In this document: one piece after another, positions 1-6,178 of the stretch
Numbering within the stretch: position 1 is the first letter of the stretch
Layout: the number at the start of each line of letters is the position of its first letter
Assembly: GCA_030669775.1 (NCBI GenBank)
Contig: DAOVCZ010000062.1
Span: forward strand, 1-9,181
DNA from: Chloroflexota bacterium
GTDB lineage: Bacteria; Chloroflexota; Anaerolineae; Anaerolineales; UBA4823
Length of the DNA: 9,181 nt
Direction of reading: 5' to 3'
Notes under the pieces: model-generated
The model's database searches: none
Told to the model about the DNA's origin: nothing
Seen by the model: the letters and a program-made list of their open reading frames with translations, nothing else
Translations under genes and position numbers: made by a program

Positions 1-140
1 ATATTGGCTGGATTAGAGGATCCTGCCCTTAGCTCACCTTCCAGCCGTCCAATCAGGTCAATACCCGCACCGCCAATTACGATTATAGGGTCCCCAGGTG
101 ATGGAGAAAATTCCTGATCCAAGTTAAATATCTCCTGCAT
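1..140 (-). CDS. PfkB-family carbohydrate/nucleoside kinase, N-terminal fragment (PsuK-like)
   Basis: The first 46 codons of a gene that runs off the left edge. After a short polar leader the protein reads PIIVIGGAGIDLIGRL (residues 18-33), which is the N-terminal strand of the ribokinase/PfkB fold. The GG and the following Asp are the usual sugar-contacting positions. It is followed by SSNPAN (residues 41-46), close to the SNPG motif that in pseudouridine kinases (PsuK/YeiC) precedes the conserved GGVGRN segment, so a PsuK-like member is the best guess. The family phosphorylates a sugar or nucleoside hydroxyl with ATP in the cytosol. The ATP-binding and catalytic-base motifs lie outside the window, so substrate and integrity cannot be judged. 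The ATG at 140 lies inside the preceding gene, a 17-base overlap that implies translational coupling. In-frame ATGs at 155 and 176 are alternatives, and the one at 176 has the best purine-rich upstream sequence (AGGGTGAGAG). Family call is fairly sure; start and substrate are not. Confidence 0.8.
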   Translation of the reverse strand, partial: MQEIFNLDQEFSPSPGDPIIVIGGAGIDLIGRLEGELRAGSSNPAN

Positions 141-1680
141 AGTGAGCGACAACATGAGCCAAGTGGGTCCAAACATCTCTCACCCTGCGGGCTTCTGGAG
201 AATCCGACTCATCTCTACGATCATATAATTCCAATGCTGTGTGAAGTTTGCCGCGATAACCATTCACTAATGTCACCATATTCATTTTTTGCATTGAATT
301 TTCATTTTTATCAATTTGGTTGAAGATGCCGATAGGAGTATCCTGCAAAATTGCTGACAGATGCTCCACCCGGCTTTTTTCTGATATCGTTGCGATAGCA
401 GCCTCACTACCCCGCGCCAGGTTTTCGTAAGATATTCGCCAGGCTTGTAAATGGCGTTCAGGGATGATATCAGTTGGAAAAGCCCAAGTGCCCAATCCTA
501 TCCAGCGTAATGCGACACCTTTCTTTCTCGCCCGGGCGACAAAATCAGAATAATCATAAAAAAGATCGCTGATTCCTGGACGTGGGACAAAAGGAGGAGG
601 ATCCGGCACATCGATTTCAAAAGATTCGTCAATACCAGACAACCGATCAGCTTCAACTTGTACTTCAGCTGCAATTTTGGTTGCCTGCTCCATTTCTGGA
701 CGACCGATAGCAGCTAAAAATTCGCTCAACGTGTGCCTGGCAATGAATGCGCCTAATTCGCGCTTGATTTGAGCTGCCATAGCATCAGTCCAGGATTCCC
801 TGCTCAGTTCATAGACCAAAGATTCAATCGCTTCAGGGTTGAATGGGTATGGCTTGGTCAGGGTTGAATCCTGTCCATCACGGAGAACGCTGAAAATCAC
901 CCTCATATTTTTCGCCCGAATAGGAATGCCATCCCGCGTTCGCCCCTCGACTGATATCTCCAGTACCTGGTCACGGAGATCAATTACTTTTCGTAACCGT
1001 TCGAAACTCGCTAATACTTTCGCGCCATCATTTTTCGAATCGCTCTCTGATTGGTCAAATCGCAAAAGTGAACCGATTAACCCTCTTGATCTGATGAGCA
1101 ACGATTTGCTTCTTGGTTGGTCTTGCGTCGTTCCCTCTCCTCTTTTTGATGTCGTTGGTTCAATTACATGAGGTGTTCCACCGATCCTCTCAAATAACGC
1201 CGCGTTTTCCAGGTAGACCCTAACCTTGCCGGGTCCACCGATTAAGAAGATTGGAGATTTCTGGTCCTTAGGAGCTACATCGCCATCTTTGATCTCGATT
1301 TCATCATATTGACTGGCAAACGCTGATTGGCGGATAAATCGTTCAGCGATACGGACATTCTTTAGCTCGAATATATCATCAAGGTAAATCGCCGCCGCCC
1401 GGTAAGCAAACCAGAAAACAAACACGCCAACCAGAACATGCTTAAATACATCTGCAGCAAAAAGCGCCCGGAAAAGATAATCCAAGCGGTTAGGTATTGG
1501 ATCACTATTTGGAATGAATGGATGGCGTGAGTAAGCGAAGACTACCCAGGTAATTCCTCCAATCGCGATCAGGCTCCAACGGCGGAATGCAGCTCCACGT
1601 GGACTGGTGATCACCACCGAGCTGACCAGATGCGATACTACGCTCTCCCAAAGCGATCGAGCTAATAATCGAGCGTACAA
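124..1680 (-). CDS. Two-TM membrane protein with divergent SPFH/band-7-like domain
   Basis: 518 aa. Two hydrophobic segments (about 36-51 and 80-100) flank a short loop. The basic RR at 33-34 suggests an N-in, C-in topology that places residues 101-518 in the cytosol. The cytosolic part resembles a band-7/SPFH domain. It has GGPGKVRVYLENAALFER (148-165), then a polar insert (170-225, probably disordered). Next come LRDQ (235-238), TRDG (248-251) and a strand ending IFSV, as in the family pattern of a 'T-x-DG' turn followed by a beta strand. Late in the domain are GLGTWAFP (395-402) and LQAW (411-414). The same landmarks in nearly the same spacing occur in the C-terminal domain of the upstream giant protein, so the two are probably distant paralogues working together. 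SPFH proteins form oligomeric membrane scaffolds; a specific role here is unknown. The start is TTG at 1680. A perfect AGGAGG lies 7 bases upstream, and no ATG occurs until about residue 259, which would remove both membrane segments. Confidence 0.72.
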   Translation of the reverse strand: MYARLLARSLWESVVSHLVSSVVITSPRGAAFRRWSLIAIGGITWVVFAYSRHPFIPNSDPIPNRLDYLFRALFAADVFKHVLVGVFVFWFAYRAAAIYLDDIFELKNVRIAERFIRQSAFASQYDEIEIKDGDVAPKDQKSPIFLIGGPGKVRVYLENAALFERIGGTPHVIEPTTSKRGEGTTQDQPRSKSLLIRSRGLIGSLLRFDQSESDSKNDGAKVLASFERLRKVIDLRDQVLEISVEGRTRDGIPIRAKNMRVIFSVLRDGQDSTLTKPYPFNPEAIESLVYELSRESWTDAMAAQIKRELGAFIARHTLSEFLAAIGRPEMEQATKIAAEVQVEADRLSGIDESFEIDVPDPPPFVPRPGISDLFYDYSDFVARARKKGVALRWIGLGTWAFPTDIIPERHLQAWRISYENLARGSEAAIATISEKSRVEHLSAILQDTPIGIFNQIDKNENSMQKMNMVTLVNGYRGKLHTALELYDRRDESDSPEARRVRDVWTHLAHVVAHYAGDI

Positions 1681-1684
1681 ACCC

Positions 1685-4600
1685 TTACCTCCTGATCCAT
1701 TCCAGCAATTTATTTAGTTCCGACTCCTCGTTCAACAACCATTGGTGGAGTTTTGCGTTACGTGATATTAGTTGTTGGGTACCAGTAACCAACATTTCTA
1801 AACTTAATCCCAGGTCTGGTCGCAGCTTGCTGTCAAATGGGATCGCGTTTCCTTCGTCATCCACCAACGATTCCCCCAAATTTTTAACCACACTCTCCGC
1901 AAAATCTATCAATGCGGTTTCTTTTCCCATCTCCCCAGCCAGGATGCGCCTGTTCTCAACCGCATCTCTTTCTGCCAGAGCTCGTTCTAACCAGGTGGAT
2001 AACCATTGCTGGACCAGCTGAGATTCGACAGTTCTCGGGAATCTGATCCCGCTGATCGAGATATCCTTCACCTGGACCCCCATCTCTTCCAGAATGCGAT
2101 ATTCCCGGCTAATTAACGTACCTTCACCCTCTTGACCATAATCGTCTAATCGCGGAACTTCCGCCTGTGTCAAACGAAGGCGGATCATACGCAGGATCAG
2201 CTCAAACCGGGTTTCATTTAATGCTTTCGAAATTTGCTGACCATCATCTTCTCCTGAACCAAGTGCCAATACGCTTTTCTCATTTTGTGGTGTAAATAGC
2301 TCAATCAGGGTAAATTTGCCTAAGTATTCCCGCCATACTTCAACTGCCAGATATGCAGGTACTTCATACCAAGGGATATTGCGGAGACCATTGGGCACAA
2401 TTCCTTCCCGCGTGATCGCCAAGCGAACTGATCTGGAATTAAATCCGAAACGCGTTCCGCCTTGACCAGGCAAACTCTTCGTCTTGACAACCGCGAGGAT
2501 ATTGGGGACTAATTCAACACCGTCGCGGGTCAAGCCACTGGTCTCCTTACGCCGCATTTGCCTGGCCTGGTATTCCTTCTCATCTTCTTTTCTTTTGTTC
2601 CAGGGAGCAAACGGATCTTCTGTAGCCAGAGGACCCAGCGGCGGCAGCGGGCGGACCTGTGTGTGCAAATCGACTGCTTCCTGATGGAGGAATTCACCCC
2701 TTTTAGTGAACACCACTCCCGGACCGATTGCATCCACGAAGATCGTCTTTGTGCGCAGCATGGCCGCGCTGGCAGTATCCAGTAAGATCACCCCTGGTCC
2801 ACTGCGCTTTCGTTCTCCAAGACTTTGGATCACTTTACCATTTTCAATCCTGATCGCTGGACCATGCGACCTCGTCAAGTAGCCTACAAGGCGGTTGAAG
2901 GCCGCGCGCCTTTCCCGCAAGCTTTTCAATGGTAATACGTATTGTGCAAAGAAGCCCAACCACAATAGGAGTCCCAATATTCCGATCACAAACACATCGA
3001 ATGAAGTTTGTCGGACAGTTCTGGCACTCTTCTCTTTGCCTGGACCGCCGATGATCGGAAAGCCGTCTTGTACAACCTGTCTCAATGGTGCCATCCCAGG
3101 AGTTTCGTACAGACCAGTTGTCCCTGCTGCGACAACTTTACCAGCTGCTAAAATTTCTAAACCACGTTCGCCCTTTGCCACATAGAGGAAGAAGCTGCCT
3201 GGAATTCCTTCTTCACCCGTTCGCCATTCAACATCCAAGTCCAGGCTATACCCTTCCAATTGCACTCCACCGACAAGCGACGGGTCGTAAGGATTAAGAA
3301 CATACACAACTTGTACGCCTGCTTCACCATCAGCAACAAATAAATACACACCCGAAGATTCAAGATCGAGTGCAGTCCCGGGAGTATCCACGAACGCGAT
3401 CGTTTCGGGTGCGACAGGTTTGCTGACATCGATTACCCAGAGACCATTAGATCCATCCGCTAAATACGCATAATCTCCGAGGACAACTACACTGTTCGCA
3501 TTCTGGAATTGATCGATCACACTTGCAGTTTTTGGATCTAATGGGTCAACAACATTAACAATCATCAAACCTGCTTCTCCGTCCGCAATGTAAGCATAAT
3601 TACTCGCGACGAAGATATCTTGGGCGGTACCGGGTGTCTGATGACTGCTTAGCGATTGGATGGCTGATGGATCACTGACATCAGCAATATGAAACCCGTA
3701 AACGCTATCCGTGACATAAGCCAAATCTTTCACAACGAATACTGCATTAGCCCTGCCTGGTGTACTTAATTCACCCAAACCACGAGGGTTCTTTACATCC
3801 TCAACGTTAACCGTTTGCAAACCGACTGAATCAGCAAGATATGCCACATCCCCATGAACGGCGATATCCTCAACTATCCCTCCCTGATCGTAATGTCCTA
3901 CTTGTATTAGTCGTCGTGGATCACTTACCTCTGCGATCCGGAAACCACTTTCCACATCGGTCAGATATGCGAAATTATCCGCGACAGTAACTCCCCGAAC
4001 CATCCGCGGCACATCATAGAATCCGACCTCCTGGGGTGCAGTCGGGTTGGCGACATCCACGATGCGCATCCCACGTGTATTGTCAGCCACATAAGTGTAT
4101 TGCCCCATTAACGCAAGTCCACTTGCCTCACCGGGAGTGTTGTACAATCCCACTTCCTCTATATTCGCAGGATCGGCAGTATTGACAACTCGCAAACCCC
4201 AACTACCCGTTGCCAGAATAGCATTATCACCAGATAAATCCAAATCCAATACAGTCTCATAAGCCGTGAAGGAACCGATTTCCAAGGGGTGTATTGGATC
4301 ACTAACGTCAATTACTCGCAATCCCCCTTCTTCAGCGGCCACATATGCCAGAGTTCTCTCCACAGGATCGGTGATTTGCCTGACCACCACTGCTCGGGCT
4401 TCACCTATGATGTCAATTGCCCCAACTTCTGCTGGTTTACTACCATCGAGAATGTTTAACACACGCAATCCTGCTGGGCCATCGGCGATATATGCATATT
4501 CCCCGAGAACGGCAACACCATTAGCATTTCCTGGTGTGTCCTCCCATCCCAGACTTACAGGTTGAGCAGGATTAACCATGCTGATGACCCTCAAACCTCC

Positions 4601-5905
4601 AGAACCATCTGCCAGGTAAACAGTTTGTCCTACAACTGATACCTGATTGGCCTCCCCCGGGGTATCGATCACGGCAATTTCTTCCATCCTTAGATTTTCG
4701 GAACCAGAGGATTCTAGAAACAGTACTCGTAAGCCTGCCGCTCCATCTGCTAGATAGATAAAATCCCCAGAGAGATCTACGCCAATAGCCTCACCCGAGC
4801 TATCGTAGGTAGCGACCTCCACAGGAGTATTCGGATTGGCGATGTCGATTACACGCAATCCTTGATCGACATATGCCAGGAAGGCATAATTCTCGTTAAC
4901 TGCTACAGATTGAGCGCGCCCCTGCTGCTTCTCGGTGCTTGAAACACGCTGAGAAGAAAGGCTTACCTTGGCATCGACAATGTGCAGCGCGCTGTCTTTA
5001 TCTGAGACGTATAATCCTCCCTGATCTATTTCAACCTGGTTTGCGTTCAAGAAATCGCTGAATGATCCAACCTGCTCGATCGCGTTTAGATCAGCAATAT
5101 CATATACCAGTAGACCGTTCTCACCATCAGCCAGAAATGCAATGATATCTCCATTGACAGCCACATCCTGAACCTTACCTGGTGTATCAATTGTACTCAG
5201 CACTGCAGGCTGCTCCGGAGTGGTGATATCGACGATAACCATACCTTGGGCACCGGTTGCCAGGTAAACTCGACTTTCGGAAATATCCATATCTTGGATT
5301 TCTGCTCCGATTTCCAAAACGGCGACTTCATCAGGTTGTCTTGGCTTGGAGATGTTCACCACTCTAAATTGATTTTGGTTATCCCCGAGGTAAGCATAAT
5401 TCCCCTGAACCACAACCCGCCGGACATTGCCATTGATCGGAAAACTGCTGATCAACGAGGGATTGGATTTTTTGCCTACATTGATGATCAACAAACCAGA
5501 TTTACCATCTGCCATATATGCAAAGTCATTTACGACATCGATGTCCTCTGCATAACCATTGGTGTCAAAGGCGCCGATTTCCTTGGGTGCATATGGATTA
5601 GAGATGTCCAGGATGCGCAAACCAGCGCGACCATCTGCAATATACGCGTATTGGCCCTCAACTGCAACCGCATTCGCATTCCCTGTTGTATCAAATGAGC
5701 CTATTCGATCCGGCTTGTCCATGAGCGATACGTCTACGATCGCCAACCCAACTCTACCCAGTGCTAGATATGCTAATTCCCCATTTACAGTCAGGTCATT
5801 AACAGGCTCTGCAGGGCGAGCAAGGAAGGAATAAAAACCAATCACCCCCACAAAGATGATGAGGCTAAGTCTCCATGGACTTCGCTGGCGTGGTTGATCG
5901 CTCAT
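1685..5905 (-). CDS. Giant LVIVD-repeat beta-propeller protein with TM segments and cytoplasmic SPFH-like domain
   Basis: 1406 aa from the ATG at 5905. A hydrophobic anchor or uncleaved signal (11-29) leads to about 880 residues of tandem LVIVD-type units (44-922), each like YAYIADGxxGLRVIDVSxPxxPxEVG. The family is known from bacterial and archaeal surface proteins and is predicted to form beta-propellers. A second membrane segment (about 971-991) follows, then a cytosolic part. This has GPGVILLDTASAAML (1036-1050), GPGVVFT (1061-1067), TRDG (1126-1129), a strand ending AVVK, then GIRFP (1286-1290) and QQW (1299-1301). It ends in a charged, mostly helical tail whose last codons form the ribosome site of the next gene. 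This is the order seen in SPFH/band-7 domains, though divergent. I infer an outside-to-inside scaffold or sensor. An in-frame ATG at 6004 would add 33 residues, but these are polar and Cys-containing and would cover the divergent promoters, so I reject it. No clear Shine-Dalgarno precedes the ATG at 5905; see the promoter entry. Confidence 0.78.
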   Translation of the reverse strand: MSDQPRQRSPWRLSLIIFVGVIGFYSFLARPAEPVNDLTVNGELAYLALGRVGLAIVDVSLMDKPDRIGSFDTTGNANAVAVEGQYAYIADGRAGLRILDISNPYAPKEIGAFDTNGYAEDIDVVNDFAYMADGKSGLLIINVGKKSNPSLISSFPINGNVRRVVVQGNYAYLGDNQNQFRVVNISKPRQPDEVAVLEIGAEIQDMDISESRVYLATGAQGMVIVDITTPEQPAVLSTIDTPGKVQDVAVNGDIIAFLADGENGLLVYDIADLNAIEQVGSFSDFLNANQVEIDQGGLYVSDKDSALHIVDAKVSLSSQRVSSTEKQQGRAQSVAVNENYAFLAYVDQGLRVIDIANPNTPVEVATYDSSGEAIGVDLSGDFIYLADGAAGLRVLFLESSGSENLRMEEIAVIDTPGEANQVSVVGQTVYLADGSGGLRVISMVNPAQPVSLGWEDTPGNANGVAVLGEYAYIADGPAGLRVLNILDGSKPAEVGAIDIIGEARAVVVRQITDPVERTLAYVAAEEGGLRVIDVSDPIHPLEIGSFTAYETVLDLDLSGDNAILATGSWGLRVVNTADPANIEEVGLYNTPGEASGLALMGQYTYVADNTRGMRIVDVANPTAPQEVGFYDVPRMVRGVTVADNFAYLTDVESGFRIAEVSDPRRLIQVGHYDQGGIVEDIAVHGDVAYLADSVGLQTVNVEDVKNPRGLGELSTPGRANAVFVVKDLAYVTDSVYGFHIADVSDPSAIQSLSSHQTPGTAQDIFVASNYAYIADGEAGLMIVNVVDPLDPKTASVIDQFQNANSVVVLGDYAYLADGSNGLWVIDVSKPVAPETIAFVDTPGTALDLESSGVYLFVADGEAGVQVVYVLNPYDPSLVGGVQLEGYSLDLDVEWRTGEEGIPGSFFLYVAKGERGLEILAAGKVVAAGTTGLYETPGMAPLRQVVQDGFPIIGGPGKEKSARTVRQTSFDVFVIGILGLLLWLGFFAQYVLPLKSLRERRAAFNRLVGYLTRSHGPAIRIENGKVIQSLGERKRSGPGVILLDTASAAMLRTKTIFVDAIGPGVVFTKRGEFLHQEAVDLHTQVRPLPPLGPLATEDPFAPWNKRKEDEKEYQARQMRRKETSGLTRDGVELVPNILAVVKTKSLPGQGGTRFGFNSRSVRLAITREGIVPNGLRNIPWYEVPAYLAVEVWREYLGKFTLIELFTPQNEKSVLALGSGEDDGQQISKALNETRFELILRMIRLRLTQAEVPRLDDYGQEGEGTLISREYRILEEMGVQVKDISISGIRFPRTVESQLVQQWLSTWLERALAERDAVENRRILAGEMGKETALIDFAESVVKNLGESLVDDEGNAIPFDSKLRPDLGLSLEMLVTGTQQLISRNAKLHQWLLNEESELNKLLEWIRR
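1688..1693 (-). promoter_or_regulatory. Shine-Dalgarno AGGAGG deciding the TTG start at 1680
   Basis: AGGAGG is complementary to the 16S 3' end and is also the last two Arg codons of the upstream gene. It is followed at once by that gene's TAA, then GGGT, then TTG. The 7-base spacing is ideal. This site is the main reason to accept the TTG start, and it ties translation of the second protein to termination on the first. Confidence 0.8.
3140..5776 (-). repeat. 21 tandem LVIVD-type propeller units in coding sequence
   Basis: Counting the core 'hydrophobic-Y-hAD-G-xx-GLRVIDV' gives 21 units with a usual period of about 42 residues (126 bases). Using numbering from the ATG at 5905, cores begin near residues 44, 86, 128, 170, 213, 255, 297, 339, 382, 428, 470, 519, 561, 603, 646, 687, 728, 770, 812, 854 and 906. 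Small insertions occur before units 10, 12 and 21. Units 4, 7, 13 and 16 are the most degenerate, and unit 7 loses the DP-x-P-x-EVG linker. The DNA copies are well diverged, so the array is old rather than recently expanded. Confidence 0.85.
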
Positions 5906-5916
5906 GCTGAAATGAT

Positions 5917-5945
5917 TGTATAACAAAATTGGAAATTGTGGTAAA
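5917..5945 (-). promoter_or_regulatory. Leftward promoter candidate giving a near-leaderless mRNA
   Basis: Read on the minus strand: TTTACC (5945-5940), 17 bases, TATACA (5922-5917), preceded by the extended -10 element TG at 5925-5924. Each hexamer matches the sigma-70-type consensus at 4 of 6 positions. The expected transcript start is near 5909-5911, only about 4 to 6 bases before the ATG at 5905. This agrees with the lack of a Shine-Dalgarno sequence in front of that ATG. Assigned by eye only. Confidence 0.42.
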
Positions 5946-5956
5946 TCATCTTCTCG

Positions 5957-5975
5957 CAATTCTTCACAAGAATTG
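5957..5975. promoter_or_regulatory. Operator-like perfect dyad CAATTCTTcacAAGAATTG
   Basis: Two perfect 8-base arms with a 3-base centre. Its right end covers the first three bases of the rightward -35 box (5973-5978), and its left end lies 11 bases upstream of the leftward -35. The symmetry, the size and the placement between divergent promoters are typical of a dimeric repressor or activator site. It is not followed by a T-run in either direction, so it is not a standard terminator. The cognate regulator is not in the window, and I do not recognise the motif as a known family's site. Confidence 0.5.
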
Positions 5976-6001
5976 TTACAATAGGAAAGCTTTGATATGA
6001 T
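5973..6001 (+). promoter_or_regulatory. Rightward promoter candidate for the DUF362 gene
   Basis: TTGTTA (5973-5978), 17 bases, TATGAT (5996-6001), with an extended TG at 5993-5994. The -10 matches consensus at 5 of 6 positions and the -35 at 4 of 6. The predicted start near 6008 leaves a leader of about 170 bases before the ATG at 6179, long enough to hold RNA-level control, although I see no recognisable riboswitch in it. A weaker second candidate (TTGCAC at 6086, TATGAT at 6111, 19-base spacer) would give a shorter leader. Confidence 0.5.
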
Positions 6002-6178
6002 CACCTCAGCAAGGCAAGCTTTACTGTTATTGCGAGAACGTCAAATACATCTTACTGTGATCAGAATGCAAAATGGGCATAGTAATTGCACTTATGAGCT
6101 ACGTTGCCAGTATGATCTGGAAATTCAAGTTTATGAATATTATTCCGGTCAGAAGCTATCACGTTAGGAGAACCCCAA

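Larger units (their letters stand above)
5951..6038. repeat. Inverted pair of 10-base boxes (TTCTCGCAAT / ATTGCGAGAA)
   Basis: TTCTCGCAAT at 5951-5960 and its exact reverse complement ATTGCGAGAA at 6029-6038 are 68 bases apart. The left box lies just upstream of the leftward -35. The right box lies in the leader downstream of the rightward -10. A perfect 10-base match is unlikely, though not impossible, by chance in a 273-base region. They could be spaced binding sites for one regulator, which might loop the DNA. Confidence 0.4.

Noticed and set aside
4266..4565. 99-codon open frame on the plus strand
   Set aside because: Antisense to the same repeats; the frame is kept open by the regular composition of the array.
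5246..5698. 150-codon open frame on the plus strand
   Set aside because: It lies wholly antisense to the LVIVD repeats, shows low-complexity shadows of the repeat codons and has no recognisable domain.
3140..5776. Regular spacing of about 126 bases that might suggest a repeat array of CRISPR or minisatellite type
   Set aside because: The period equals 42 codons, reading frame is kept, and conservation is at protein rather than DNA level.
5906..6004. N-terminal extension of the giant protein from the ATG at 6004
   Set aside because: The extra 33 residues are not signal-like, would put coding sequence over both promoter candidates and the dyad, and the ATG at 5905 directly precedes a normal membrane anchor.
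6086..6116. Second rightward promoter candidate (TTGCAC, 19 bases, TATGAT)
   Set aside because: The -35 matches only 3 of 6 positions and the spacer is long; mentioned as an alternative but not listed as a feature.
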